DNA of 64,000 nucleotides from JAJTDS01 sp964202895 (GCA_964202895.1 CAXNJM010000001.1:124001-188000), one strand, 5' to 3'; positions 17,249-26,608 are shown, numbered from the stretch's first letter. Notes: generated by a model not told the origin, from the letters alone. Program-made: numbers and translations.

Positions 17249-17934
17249 TGAACTTAACATCGACATTTTTAACAATAAAATTAGGTGGCTGGGTAATGGC
17301 ACCACTGCTTTTAATTGCTTTTATGGCAATTTTCATTGTCATTGATAAAATAATTTTTTACTACAAAGATTGTAAAATTAATCGTGAAATTATTGAAATA
17401 ATTGAAAAATATAATTTTAATTGGAGAGATCTCAAGACTCATCTTGACCAAATACAGAATAAAAATATTTATAAACAGTTTTTAAATGCAATTATTGACA
17501 ATAGTTTACAATTAGCCAATCTAGCCAATGCAACAAAAAATCAACAGCAAAATAATTCAGAAACCCCGATTTGGTGGCTTGAATCAAGAGCGGTTGATGA
17601 AGCCAAAAACATTGAAAAAAAACTATCTTCCTCATTGTGGTTGCTTGAAACGATTATAACCATAGCTCCATTAATTGGTTTATTTGGTACTATTATTGGC
17701 ATGATGGATTCCTTTAAAATCATTGGCGATAATTCAGAAATAATTAATCCTAATGGAATTACTGCTGGAGTAGCTCAATCTCTAATAGCAACCGCTGGTG
17801 GCTTAATAATTGCAATCTTTTCTTTGATAGCTTTTAATTTTTTTAGTCGCAAACAGGCTTTGATTATTGAGGATTTTGAAAGATTGGGAACTAAAATAAT
17901 TGATCATATTAAGCTTGATAGTCATCAACAATAA
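17248..17934 (+). CDS. MotA/TolQ/ExbB-type proton channel protein
   Basis: 228 residues with an N-terminal membrane segment (about 14-36), a cytoplasmic region, and two C-terminal membrane segments. APLIGLFGTIIGMMDSFKIIG and VAQSLIATAGGLIIAIFSLIAF match the conserved core of ExbB/TolQ. This family uses the proton gradient with an ExbD/TolR partner to energise TonB or TolA. No ExbD-like gene is adjacent; the only one in the window is in the tonB cluster at 52.9 kb, which has its own ExbB. This copy could therefore be TolQ for the Tol-Pal system (tolB and pal lie at 24-26 kb), or an orphan ExbB. Start ATG overlaps the stop of the synthetase fragment. Confidence 0.85.
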   Translation: MNLTSTFLTIKLGGWVMAPLLLIAFMAIFIVIDKIIFYYKDCKINREIIEIIEKYNFNWRDLKTHLDQIQNKNIYKQFLNAIIDNSLQLANLANATKNQQQNNSETPIWWLESRAVDEAKNIEKKLSSSLWLLETIITIAPLIGLFGTIIGMMDSFKIIGDNSEIINPNGITAGVAQSLIATAGGLIIAIFSLIAFNFFSRKQALIIEDFERLGTKIIDHIKLDSHQQ

Positions 17935-18020
17935 ATAATATCAAATTCTTAACCAACACTTCTTTTATCATCCATTTACTTCATTGATAAGTAAATTTTA
18001 ATCTTAAGATAGTTATAATT

Positions 18021-19121
18021 ATGCAACAAAAAATTAATGAAATCAGACCTTACAGGGCGATTAATCGTAGAAAATCTCGTCAAATTTCTATTGGTAAGGT
18101 TTTAATCGGAGGTGATGCTCCAATTGCAGTACAATCAATGACCAACACTCCTACTACCGATATTCAAGGAACCATCTTGCAAGTTGCTAAATGTGTTGAG
18201 CTTGGTGCAGAGTTGATGAGAATATCTGTTCCCGATCAAGAATCGGCATTGGCATTGAAAAAAATTATACCAAATTGCGAAGTGCCAATAATTGCAGATA
18301 TTCATTTTCATTATCGCAGAGCCATTGAATCTGCTGAGGCGGGGGCAAAGTGTTTGAGGATTAATCCGGGAAATATTGGCAGTATTGACAAAGTTAAAGA
18401 GGTTATAAAAGCCGCAAAAGATTACGGCTGTTCAATTAGAATAGGTGTTAATGCTGGCTCTCTGGAAGCTGATTTGCTTGATAAATATCGCACTCCGACT
18501 CCTGAGGCACTGCTTGAATCCGCCCAAAGACATATGCGAATCCTAGAAGACAATGATTTCTTTAATTTTAAAATTAGTGTTAAAGCATCGGATGTTTTTT
18601 TAGCGGTTGCTTCTTATAAATTATTAGCAGATAGCTGTGATTATCCGCTTCATCTAGGAATAACAGAAGCTGGGAGCTATCTTCCGGGGGCTATAAAATC
18701 GGCCATAGGGCTTGGCAGTTTGCTTTGGCAAGGAATCGGAGACACAATAAGAGTTTCGCTTTCTGCAGACCCAACAGAAGAAGTAAAAGTTGCTTATCAA
18801 ATATTGAAATCCCTTAATTTGAGGCATTATGGTGTTAGTATAATTTCTTGTCCGTCTTGCGCTAGACAAGCATTTGATGTTATAAAAATCGTTGAAGAGG
18901 TTGAAAAAAGAGTTGCTCACATAAAAAAACCGATTACAGTCTCGATATTAGGTTGTGTAGTTAACGGACTGGGTGAGGCATTGCATACAGAGATAGGCAT
19001 TACTGGCGGTGGTAATAATCGCCATAATGTTTATATTAATGGTGCTCCTAACCATAAAGTTGATAGCGATAAATTAATTGACCATATCGTTGATTTAATT
19101 GAAAAAAAGTCGCAATTATAA
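18021..19121 (+). CDS. ispG: 4-hydroxy-3-methylbut-2-enyl diphosphate synthase
   Basis: Iron-sulfur enzyme of the MEP isoprenoid pathway converting MEcPP to HMBPP. 366 residues, the short bacterial form without the inserted middle domain. Visible are VQSMTNTPTTD near the N-terminus, the TIM-barrel pieces PIIADIHFHYRRA and CLRINPGNIG, and the 4Fe-4S site ISCPSCARQAFD with the third Cys in SILGCVVNGLGEA. The N-terminal YRAINRRKSRQISIGKV is typical. ATG at 18021; no Shine-Dalgarno. It stands alone between the ExbB-like gene and rpiB; no other MEP-pathway gene is in the window. Confidence 0.97.
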   Translation: MQQKINEIRPYRAINRRKSRQISIGKVLIGGDAPIAVQSMTNTPTTDIQGTILQVAKCVELGAELMRISVPDQESALALKKIIPNCEVPIIADIHFHYRRAIESAEAGAKCLRINPGNIGSIDKVKEVIKAAKDYGCSIRIGVNAGSLEADLLDKYRTPTPEALLESAQRHMRILEDNDFFNFKISVKASDVFLAVASYKLLADSCDYPLHLGITEAGSYLPGAIKSAIGLGSLLWQGIGDTIRVSLSADPTEEVKVAYQILKSLNLRHYGVSIISCPSCARQAFDVIKIVEEVEKRVAHIKKPITVSILGCVVNGLGEALHTEIGITGGGNNRHNVYINGAPNHKVDSDKLIDHIVDLIEKKSQL

Positions 19122-19167
19122 ATTAATTATATTCTAGTTTGAATATACAAAACATTGAAAAGTAAAA

Positions 19168-19683
19168 ATGAAATTAAATTGGCTATCTAAAATAAATGCC
19201 TCAGAAATATATTTTGCCTCTGATCATGCTGGATTCTTATTGAAAGATTTTTTAATTAAAGAGTTTGAAAAAGCTAAAATAAATTCTAAGAATGGTGAAA
19301 AAATAAGAATTATTGATCTCGGTTGTGATGATGAAAAAATTTCTGTTGATTATCCTGATTATGCTAAGAAACTAGCATCTAAAATGCCAAAATTTGATAA
19401 TGAAAATCAAGCGATTGATATAGTTGATAATTTCGGCATTTTAATTTGCGGAACAGGGGTTGGAATTAGTATTGGTGCTAACCGCTACCATCATCTAAGG
19501 TCAGCTCTTTGTAATAAAGTTGCAGTTGCAAAATTAGCTAGGCAACATAATAATGCCAATGTTTTATGTTTAGGAGCAAGAGTAATCAAGCCCAATAATG
19601 CTTTGGCAATCAGTAAAGCATTTTTAACTACTAAATTTCTCGGTTGTCGTCATGAATCTAGAATTGTCAAGCTCTCTTCATAG
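19168..19683 (+). CDS. rpiB: Ribose-5-phosphate isomerase B
   Basis: Interconverts ribose-5-phosphate and ribulose-5-phosphate in the pentose phosphate pathway. 171 residues, RpiB/LacAB family. Motifs: IYFASDHAGFLLKDFL, DYPDYAKKLA, and the catalytic loop ILICGTGVGISIGANRY with its active-site Cys, then NNANVLCLGARV. The N-terminus is longer than usual by a short extension, and an acidic insertion lies around residues 38-50. Its last 32 bases overlap the start of trmB, suggesting translational coupling. Confidence 0.95.
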   Translation: MKLNWLSKINASEIYFASDHAGFLLKDFLIKEFEKAKINSKNGEKIRIIDLGCDDEKISVDYPDYAKKLASKMPKFDNENQAIDIVDNFGILICGTGVGISIGANRYHHLRSALCNKVAVAKLARQHNNANVLCLGARVIKPNNALAISKAFLTTKFLGCRHESRIVKLSS

Positions 19684-20362
19684 AGAAAAAAAATTAATTC
19701 GTAGTTTTGGTAGAATCAAAAGTAGAAAATTTTCAGACCATAAAAATTTTCTACTTGAGAACCTTATGCCAAAATATGAACTAGATAGCTTTAAATCTTG
19801 CCATCATAAAGTTGAAGCAGGGCACTTTAAAGAAGTTGTTCTTGAGATTGGTAGTGGTTTTGGTGATTTTATTTTCAATAAATCAAGCACTAATCGTGAT
19901 AAATTATTTATTGGTTGCGAGCCTCATCTTAATGGGTTAGTTAATATTTTATCGATGTTAAAAAATTCTCCTCTCGATAATATTTGTTTATATCGTCAAG
20001 ATGTAAGATTTCTAATTGAGAGTATGGCTGATGATTTTTTGAATCATATTTTTATCTTATTTCCCGATCCTTGGCCAAAATCTAAACATCGCAAAAGAAG
20101 GCTTATTAATAAAGAATTTCTTGATTTGATAGCTCAAAAAGTAAAAAAAGACGGTAAATTAACCATAGCAACAGATCACGATGATTACAAAACTGCGATT
20201 ATGTCGTCAATTAACCAGGCTAATAGTTGGTGTTGGTTAGCTAAATCTTCGAAAGATTGGCAAGAATTTCCTGCAGATTGGGTGGAAACAAAATACCAAA
20301 AGAAGGCAAAAATTGAAAGCAGAAATTCTGTTATATTTGAGTTGATAAAAGCCTCTAAATAA
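19652..20362 (+). CDS. trmB: tRNA (guanine-N7)-methyltransferase
   Basis: SAM-dependent enzyme that makes m7G46 in tRNA. 236 residues. SAM-binding motif LEIGSGFGDFI, GCEPHLNGLVNIL, and the family signature FILFPDPWPKSKHRKRRLI followed by the C-terminal ATDHDDYKT. The N-terminal SFGRIKSRKF is typical of alphaproteobacterial TrmB and supports the ATG at 19652, inside the end of rpiB. It is convergent with ribF, whose stop is one base away. Confidence 0.95.
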   Translation: MNLELSSSLHREKKLIRSFGRIKSRKFSDHKNFLLENLMPKYELDSFKSCHHKVEAGHFKEVVLEIGSGFGDFIFNKSSTNRDKLFIGCEPHLNGLVNILSMLKNSPLDNICLYRQDVRFLIESMADDFLNHIFILFPDPWPKSKHRKRRLINKEFLDLIAQKVKKDGKLTIATDHDDYKTAIMSSINQANSWCWLAKSSKDWQEFPADWVETKYQKKAKIESRNSVIFELIKASK

Positions 20363-20363
20363 G

Positions 20364-21296
20364 CTAGTTTATAATATTAAATGCTGAATCGATGTCGCTA
20401 ATTATTTGCTCTTTTAGCTGCTTAATATTATTAAATTTTTTTTCTTCTCTAATAAATTTTTTAAGAAAGACGGTTGCTTTTTGTTGATAAACTTCTTGAT
20501 TAAAATTTAAAATATGAGTTTCAAAAATTGGTGAATTAGTATTTTCAATAGTTGGTCTAATGCCAAAATTTGTGATTGATTTTAATAATTTTGTTTGATT
20601 GCCAATTTTTATTAAAGATTCATAAACTCCAAATTTTGGTTTAATGATATGATGAGTGGGCTTGATATTGCAAGTTGGAAAACCTATGTCTTGAGCAATT
20701 TTTTTGCCTTCGACAATAATTCCGCTAATTGAAAAATAGCGATTTAATAATTGGTTAGATTGATAAATATTGCCATTTTTTATTTGTTGGCGGATAATTG
20801 TTGAAGAGCATTTTTGGCCATTAAGTGATATTTCTTTTATTTGCTTAATGGTAAAATTGAATTTTTTAGATTCTTCTTCTAATAACAAAAAATTGCCAGT
20901 TCTATTTTTTCCGAAAATGAAGTCATGACCAATAGTTAGATGCTTCATTTTAAAAGAGTTAAGTAAGATTTTTTGTAAAAAATCATTGGCAGAAAATTCT
21001 GATAAATTATGGTTAAAAGGCAGTATAGCAACATAATCTAGCTTAAATTCCTTGAGAATTCTTAATTTTTCACTTAAAGAGGTGATTCTAAAGTCATAAT
21101 TTTGATCTGGTTTTAAGAATTTAATTGGGTGCGGTTCAAAAGTTATCAATAATGTTTTTAAGTTTTTATTTTTAGCAATCTCAAGATTTTCTTTTATTAT
21201 TTCTTGATGACCAAGATGAACGCCGTCAAAATTTCCTATCATGATTGCAGAATTGCCTTTAATATTAATATCTGCAAGGCTACGAATTATCTTCAT
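20364..21296 (-). CDS. ribF: Bifunctional riboflavin kinase / FAD synthetase
   Basis: Makes FMN and FAD from riboflavin. 310 residues, two domains. The N-terminal FAD-synthetase (nucleotidyltransferase) domain shows MIGNFDGVHLGHQEI, TFEPHPIKFL and FIFGKNRTGNF. The C-terminal riboflavin kinase domain shows DIGFPTCNI and the kinase core KFGVYES. The final FLRxE-type helix is altered to FLKKFIREEKKF. It supplies flavin for the flavoenzymes encoded nearby (photolyase, FAD oxidase, ferredoxin reductase). It lies 14 bases after the Kef-type antiporter gene. Confidence 0.96.
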   Translation of the reverse strand: MKIIRSLADINIKGNSAIMIGNFDGVHLGHQEIIKENLEIAKNKNLKTLLITFEPHPIKFLKPDQNYDFRITSLSEKLRILKEFKLDYVAILPFNHNLSEFSANDFLQKILLNSFKMKHLTIGHDFIFGKNRTGNFLLLEEESKKFNFTIKQIKEISLNGQKCSSTIIRQQIKNGNIYQSNQLLNRYFSISGIIVEGKKIAQDIGFPTCNIKPTHHIIKPKFGVYESLIKIGNQTKLLKSITNFGIRPTIENTNSPIFETHILNFNQEVYQQKATVFLKKFIREEKKFNNIKQLKEQIISDIDSAFNIIN

Positions 21297-21310
21297 TGAT
21301 TAAATATTAT

Positions 21311-23023
21311 CTAATTGTGGTTTTCGTTGATTATTTCTTTAAAACTTTCAGGATCCATATCTCTAAAATTTGTCAATATTGACTCTATTTCATTATGATT
21401 TATGCCTATTGATCTTAGTGCTACCTTGCTAATCTGTAGGGCTGTTTCAACATTTTTTGATATTACTAAATTTGCCCCAATTTTTTTGAATCTATCTGCA
21501 TTTTTTATATTTTCTGATTTTGTTACTACATTAACCTCTGGAAAATTTTGACTAATAAAGCGGGTGATTTTCATGCAAGTTATTTCATCTTCCATTGCTA
21601 TTATTATAGCTTCCGCTCTCTCAATGCCAATATATTTTAATATGTCAAGATTCATTGCATCGCCATAAGATATATTGTATCCGTTAGTTTTTTCGATTCT
21701 GACTAAGCGATGATTATTATCGATGATTATGTAGTTTTTGGTTGATTTTTTTAGGATGTAGCTAATTATTCTTCCAACCTTTGTGAATCCAACAACTATA
21801 ATGTGGTTAGACATTTCGTCTACTTCTCTTTTTATTTTATTGTCTTTTAAAACATCTTTAGTGTAAAGAGCGGTTTTTATTTTTCTGCCAATATTTGCTA
21901 TTATTGGTGTTAGTGCCATTGTTAAGGTTACAATGGTGATTAAGAATTGAGATACATCTTGTTCAATTAACTTTTTTTGAACCGCCATAACGAATACAAC
22001 GAAAGCGAATTCTCCGCCTTGTGCGAGTAATAAACCTGCATGAATTGAAGGAGCTAGAGGAAATTTGAATAATTTACATAAACCTATGATTATCGATGCT
22101 TTAACAGTAATTAGAATTAAGGATAATAGAAGGATATAAGGCAAGCTTTTTAGTAAAAGATCGAAATCAAAAGACATTCCTATTGACATAAAGAACAAGC
22201 CCATCAACAAATGTTTTAGGGATATTATTTCTTCTTCGACACGATAACGATATTCAGTTTCTGCGACCATTAACCCTGCAATAAATGCACCGAGAGCAAA
22301 AGACAAGCCCATTCTATTGCTAATTAGGGATGCTCCAAAAATTACAATTAGAGTGAAGCTTAGAAATAAGACATCGCTTTTTAAATCGGCGATAATTCTA
22401 TATATTGGTCTAAGAAATAATCTTCCCGATATAAAGATTAATGTCATCGCCATTATTGCATTGACGGTTACTTCTCCAAGTGCCGGCATAATTGCTAGTT
22501 TTTTATTGGCAAGTAGGGGTAATAAAACTAAGATTGGAATAACTACTAAATCTTGCATCAATAAAATTGCGAAAGATAATCTTCCAACTCTGGTGTTTTC
22601 TTCCCCATTTTCTGCTATCACCTGCATAACTATTGCTGTTGACGATAATGCGAGTGCTCCACCAATAATAATTGAACTTTCAAGATTAATTGCAAAAAAT
22701 TTATAACAGATTGTGGCAATTGCTGTTGCGGTTGTAATTATTTGCAAACTACCAAAACCAAGAACATAAGTTTTAATGGCAATTAGTTTTTCAAAAGTTA
22801 ATTCTAATCCGATTGCAAATAGCAAGAATACGATTCCTAGTTCGGCTATTGATTTTGTTGTTTCGGTGCTTGTAAGTATGCCAAAGCCAAAAGGTCCAAT
22901 TGCGGCTCCAGCAACAAGATAACCAAGGGCTGGGCTTAATTTTAATTGTTTAAAAACAATAACAACAGCAAAAGATGCAAGCAGTAAAATAAAGATGTCG
23001 TAGAGGTAGCCGAAGCTATGCAT
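21311..23023 (-). CDS. Kef-type monovalent cation:proton antiporter (CPA2) with TrkA-N domain
   Basis: 570 residues. The first about 380 residues are a polytopic membrane domain with family motifs GYLVAGAAIGPFGFG near the N-terminus, GIVFLLFAIGLELTF, and SSTAIVMQVI. A cytosolic nucleotide-binding domain follows from about residue 400: HIIVVGFTKVGRIISYIL (Rossmann glycine loop), then IIDNNHRLVRIEK and YGDAMN. This is the layout of KefB/KefC and related potassium or sodium/proton antiporters gated by nucleotide or glutathione. A small C-terminal extension contains an uncertain motif. Ion specificity cannot be told from sequence alone. Confidence 0.92.
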   Translation of the reverse strand: MHSFGYLYDIFILLLASFAVVIVFKQLKLSPALGYLVAGAAIGPFGFGILTSTETTKSIAELGIVFLLFAIGLELTFEKLIAIKTYVLGFGSLQIITTATAIATICYKFFAINLESSIIIGGALALSSTAIVMQVIAENGEENTRVGRLSFAILLMQDLVVIPILVLLPLLANKKLAIMPALGEVTVNAIMAMTLIFISGRLFLRPIYRIIADLKSDVLFLSFTLIVIFGASLISNRMGLSFALGAFIAGLMVAETEYRYRVEEEIISLKHLLMGLFFMSIGMSFDFDLLLKSLPYILLLSLILITVKASIIIGLCKLFKFPLAPSIHAGLLLAQGGEFAFVVFVMAVQKKLIEQDVSQFLITIVTLTMALTPIIANIGRKIKTALYTKDVLKDNKIKREVDEMSNHIIVVGFTKVGRIISYILKKSTKNYIIIDNNHRLVRIEKTNGYNISYGDAMNLDILKYIGIERAEAIIIAMEDEITCMKITRFISQNFPEVNVVTKSENIKNADRFKKIGANLVISKNVETALQISKVALRSIGINHNEIESILTNFRDMDPESFKEIINENHN

Positions 23024-23192
23024 AATTTATAATTAAAATATTCTGGTAATGATTTTGTAATTCTAATGACAGATAATTTTCTTGCAACTAAAAAAATATT
23101 AAATAATCTGTGAAATTACAATTAAGTTTCAATTATTACTATATATCGCCGAATTTAAAAATTACTCAATTTAAAAATTATTTACTTGGATA

Positions 23193-23402
23193 ATGTCTAA
23201 AATTAACATAATTCTAAATGGCAAAAACTTCTCAACTAAAAAAGGTTGTAGTTTAAGTTTTTTAATTGAAGAGTTAAATCTTGATATTAAAAAAATTGCC
23301 ATTGAGAAAGATCTTCAAATTATACATCCTCAAGATTTTGAAAAAACAATTTTAGAAGAGGGTTCAAGCCTTGAAATCGTTCATTTCATTGGTGGCGGTT
23401 AA
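23193..23402 (+). CDS. thiS: Sulfur carrier protein ThiS
   Basis: 69-residue ubiquitin-fold protein ending in GGG, with C-terminal Gly-Gly used to carry thiocarboxylate sulfur for thiazole synthesis in thiamine biosynthesis. The N-terminus INIILNGKNFST and the ending SSLEIVHFIGGG match ThiS. No thiG, thiF or thiE is nearby; it stands alone 28 bases before hslV. The MoaD family also ends in GG, but the VHFIGGG ending and the length favour ThiS. Confidence 0.85.
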   Translation: MSKINIILNGKNFSTKKGCSLSFLIEELNLDIKKIAIEKDLQIIHPQDFEKTILEEGSSLEIVHFIGGG

Positions 23403-23430
23403 GAATTAATAAATAAATTAATAAAACAAA

Positions 23431-23982
23431 ATGCTAGAACATAAAAATCAGCAACAAATTTATGCTACGACAATTCTGTCGGTTAGAAAAAACGGGAAGG
23501 TTGTTATCGCCGGAGATGGTCAGGTTTCTCTTGGTTCAACGATAATGAAATCTAATGCTAAAAAAATTCGTAAATTAGGAGATGGTACAATAATAGCTGG
23601 TTTTGCTGGTGCTACAGCTGATGCCTTCACTTTGTTTGAAAGATTAGAAGCTAAATTAGAACAATACCCAAAGCAACTACTTAGGGCTTGTGTTGAGCTT
23701 GCCAAAGACTGGCGAACTGATAAATATCTCAGAAGGTTAGAAGCGATGATGATAGTGGTTGATGCAAATATTTCTTTAATTTTAACGGGTAATGGCGATG
23801 TTTTAGAGCCAGAATATGGTCTTGCGGCAATTGGCTCGGGCGGTAATTTTGCTTTAGCTTCAGCAAGGGCTCTTATTGATATTGAAGGCATAAGTGCCGA
23901 AGATATAGCTAAAAAATCTATGAAAATTGCTGCCGAATTGTGTGTTTACACTAACCATAATCTAACAATTGAGAGTCTTTAA
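23431..23982 (+). CDS. hslV: ATP-dependent protease subunit HslV
   Basis: Proteasome-like peptidase of the HslUV heat-shock protease. 183 residues. The mature N-terminal Thr lies in YATTILSV, followed by VIAGDGQVSLGSTIMK, the LGDGTIIAGFAGATADAFTL core, and GNGDVLEPEYGLAAIGSGG. The ATPase partner hslU, usually next door, is not in the window. The stop codon overlaps the tolB start (TAATG). Confidence 0.96.
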   Translation: MLEHKNQQQIYATTILSVRKNGKVVIAGDGQVSLGSTIMKSNAKKIRKLGDGTIIAGFAGATADAFTLFERLEAKLEQYPKQLLRACVELAKDWRTDKYLRRLEAMMIVVDANISLILTGNGDVLEPEYGLAAIGSGGNFALASARALIDIEGISAEDIAKKSMKIAAELCVYTNHNLTIESL

Positions 23983-25382
23983 TGATATTTTATCGCTGTA
24001 TAAATTTTACTTTAATCTTATTTATATCGTTTATTTTCCTGTTTAAAGCTAATGCAGGAACGGTAATATCAATAAAGGGAGAAGATAAAACAATAGCAAG
24101 TGTAGTTTTTTCTGGTTTTAATAGCGATAATCCTATTTTAAACAGCGATGCCAAGAAAGTGGTTAATCAAATTAATTACAATCTTCAGACTACTGGATTA
24201 TTTAAAGTTGCAATAAGGCAAAAGCTTTCAAATTATAATAATATAAAATTCAACGATGACACTCAGTTAAATATATCGCCAGACTCGCTTTCAGATGCAA
24301 TTAACATGATGCCAATCAATATTGATGTAATGCCAAATTTTCAGCAATTGCAGAGATTAGGGGTTGATTCTTTGATAGTTGCAGAGCCGTCTTTTGATAA
24401 TAAAGGTTTTTTACAAATTAGAATTAGAATGTGGGATACCCTTGATGAAAAGCAAGTGATGGGAAAGCTTTACTCTACTTATAGAGATAATTATAAAAAA
24501 ATGGCAAATACAATTTCTAATGAAATTTTTAAATCCATAACGGGTGAAAAATCTGGTCATTTTAATTCAAAAATACTTTACGTATCAGAAACTGGTCCTG
24601 CAAATAAAAGATCTAAAAGAATTAATGTTATTGATTTTGATGGCTCTAATCGTACCATTCTAACTGATGGAAAGGACCTCGTTTTAACGCCGATTTTTTC
24701 TAAAAAACTTAATCAAATTTTTTATTTAAGATATTTCGATAGTCGTCCTCAAGTTTTTTCTCTTAATCTTGACGATATGACAAGTAAAAAGGTCGGAGGT
24801 TTTAAAGGTACAACATTCGCTTCGGCGGTGCATCCTAGTGATCCAAATTTGCTTGCATTATCTGTTATCATTGATTCTAATAGTGATATCTATGAATTGA
24901 ATATTCTAGAAAATGTTGCTCGAAAACTAACCCGCCATCCCGCAATAGATACAACTCCATCCTACTCTCCTGATGCAAAAATGGTAGCCTTTTCTTCTGA
25001 TAGAGAAAACGGTCAGCAAATATATATAATGGATAACGATCTTGGTAAAGTTGAGAGAATAAGTTTTAACGGTGGCTCATATTCAAAACCTGTATGGTCT
25101 CCAGATGGTAAAATGATAGCATTTACAAAAATAAAGAATAATAAATTTCATATAGGTATAATGCTCGCAAATGGTAAAAACGAAAGAATCCTTACTAGTG
25201 GATACATCGTCGAAGGGGCAAAATGGTCACCAAATGGCCGTTATTTGATATATTCAAAAAAAGCATCGCCTTATGGCTTTGAGAGTATTCCTAAGCTCTA
25301 TATTATTGATGTGGTTACTGGTTTTGAATATCAAATTCCTACTACTGCTAATGAAGGGGCAACTGACCCAGATTGGCAATAA
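23982..25382 (+). CDS. tolB: Tol-Pal system protein TolB
   Basis: Periplasmic beta-propeller protein of the Tol-Pal complex, which maintains outer-membrane integrity and aids constriction. 466 residues with an N-terminal signal peptide of about 26 residues (FLFKANAG). The N-terminal alpha/beta domain is followed by WD40-like beta-propeller repeats, for example SPDAKMVAFSSDRENGQQIY and SPDGKMIAFTKI. Pal lies two genes downstream, with fur between. Coupled to hslV by start/stop overlap. Confidence 0.95.
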   Translation: MIFYRCINFTLILFISFIFLFKANAGTVISIKGEDKTIASVVFSGFNSDNPILNSDAKKVVNQINYNLQTTGLFKVAIRQKLSNYNNIKFNDDTQLNISPDSLSDAINMMPINIDVMPNFQQLQRLGVDSLIVAEPSFDNKGFLQIRIRMWDTLDEKQVMGKLYSTYRDNYKKMANTISNEIFKSITGEKSGHFNSKILYVSETGPANKRSKRINVIDFDGSNRTILTDGKDLVLTPIFSKKLNQIFYLRYFDSRPQVFSLNLDDMTSKKVGGFKGTTFASAVHPSDPNLLALSVIIDSNSDIYELNILENVARKLTRHPAIDTTPSYSPDAKMVAFSSDRENGQQIYIMDNDLGKVERISFNGGSYSKPVWSPDGKMIAFTKIKNNKFHIGIMLANGKNERILTSGYIVEGAKWSPNGRYLIYSKKASPYGFESIPKLYIIDVVTGFEYQIPTTANEGATDPDWQ

Positions 25383-25401
25383 TCTTAACTTAATATTTAA
25401 T

Positions 25402-25824
25402 ATGAAAAATATTTCTATTGAAAAAATATGTTTGGAAAAAGGCATAAAACTTACTGAAAATCGTAAATTGGTTGCAAAAATAATATCTCAAAGTGCTGAT
25501 CATCCAGATGTAGAAGAATTATTTGCAAGAGTAAGTAAAGTTAATAAAAAAATTGGTATTGCAACGGTTTATCGTGCTGTAAAAATGTTTGAAGAATTGG
25601 GTTTAATTACCCGTCACGATTTTCAAGGCAAGGGAAGAGCAAGATACGAAACAAATCACGATGACGATCATCACGATCATTTGGTTGATATTGCTAGCCA
25701 AGAAGTTTATGAATTTTTTAATCAAGAATTAGAAGATCTTAAAATTAAAATTGCTAAAGATTTTGGCTACGAATTAGTAGGACATAAATTAGAACTTTAT
25801 TGTAAACCACTTAAAAAGTCTTAA
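25402..25824 (+). CDS. fur: Ferric uptake regulator Fur
   Basis: Iron-responsive repressor of 140 residues. I start it at the ATG at 25402; an open frame reaches further upstream into tolB but has no homology there. The winged-helix domain shows RKLVAKII, HPDVEELF and IGIATVYRAVKMFEELGLI. The metal-sensing region is HHDHLVDI with further acidic and His residues. The CxxC structural zinc site of many Fur proteins is absent, as is usual for alphaproteobacterial Fur. Two strong Fur boxes lie before tonB at 51.5 kb. Placement between tolB and pal is unusual. Confidence 0.9.
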   Translation: MKNISIEKICLEKGIKLTENRKLVAKIISQSADHPDVEELFARVSKVNKKIGIATVYRAVKMFEELGLITRHDFQGKGRARYETNHDDDHHDHLVDIASQEVYEFFNQELEDLKIKIAKDFGYELVGHKLELYCKPLKKS

Positions 25825-25953
25825 ATATGTTTAAAATTAAAAAATTAATCAATTTAACTTTACTTATAAAAAAATAATTTGACAATCGCTAGAAACCAAC
25901 TAAAAATTGCCAACTAAAAATTGTTTTTATTTAACTCCTAAATTAATTTTCAA

Positions 25954-26577
25954 ATGACTAAAAAAAATAAATTATTCACTGGTGCCTTATTGTTAATTAT
26001 TGCTTTATCATCTTCTTGTGCTACAAAAAAAGTTCCTGCAGTAGAAGAAAAGCCAGTTCAAAATATTGTTCCAGAATCTCAAAAACCAGCCTTAGAGCCT
26101 CAGCCTCAACCTGAGCCGGAAATTATTAACGAAGAACAGCTTCAAGTTCAAAATCATCCTGCTACAGGCGAATCTTATCAAACTTTTGATAATGAAGAAA
26201 AAATAGCTGAAGCAGATAAAAAAGTTGAAAGTCAAGTTGAAGAAGTCGAAGTAAAAGATAGAATATTTTTTGACTACGACTCTTCTTCTATCAACAGCTC
26301 TGCTAAAGAAATTCTTGACATACAAGCAACTTGGCTAAATAGCGAAACTTCAATAAAAATTATGGTTGAAGGTCATTGCGATGAAAGAGGGACTCGAGAA
26401 TACAACATCGCTTTAGGAGAAAAAAGAGCCAACTCAGTAAAGAAATACCTAATTAGCAAGGGAATTGATTCTTCAAGGATATCTGCAACTTCCTACGGAA
26501 AAGAAAGACCAGCATTTTTTGGATCTTCTGAATCGATAATGTCTAAAAATAGAAGAGCGGTTACTGTTGTTAAGTAG
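25954..26577 (+). CDS. pal: Peptidoglycan-associated lipoprotein Pal
   Basis: Outer-membrane lipoprotein of 207 residues anchoring the envelope to peptidoglycan. The signal peptide ends in the lipobox ALSSSC (Cys22). A Pro/Glu-rich linker follows (residues about 25-95, with PQPQPEPE). The OmpA-like domain then starts at IFFDYDSSSI and holds GHCDERGTREYNIALGEKRA and ISATSYGKERP, the peptidoglycan-binding motif. It interacts with TolB. It is followed by a strong intrinsic terminator. Confidence 0.95.
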   Translation: MTKKNKLFTGALLLIIALSSSCATKKVPAVEEKPVQNIVPESQKPALEPQPQPEPEIINEEQLQVQNHPATGESYQTFDNEEKIAEADKKVESQVEEVEVKDRIFFDYDSSSINSSAKEILDIQATWLNSETSIKIMVEGHCDERGTREYNIALGEKRANSVKKYLISKGIDSSRISATSYGKERPAFFGSSESIMSKNRRAVTVVK

Positions 26578-26608
26578 TTTTACAATAAAATATCTTATTT
26601 CTTAGAAT

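Noticed and set aside
25273..25401. Longer N-terminus for Fur
   Set aside because: The extra part overlaps the end of tolB in another frame and does not resemble any Fur N-terminus.
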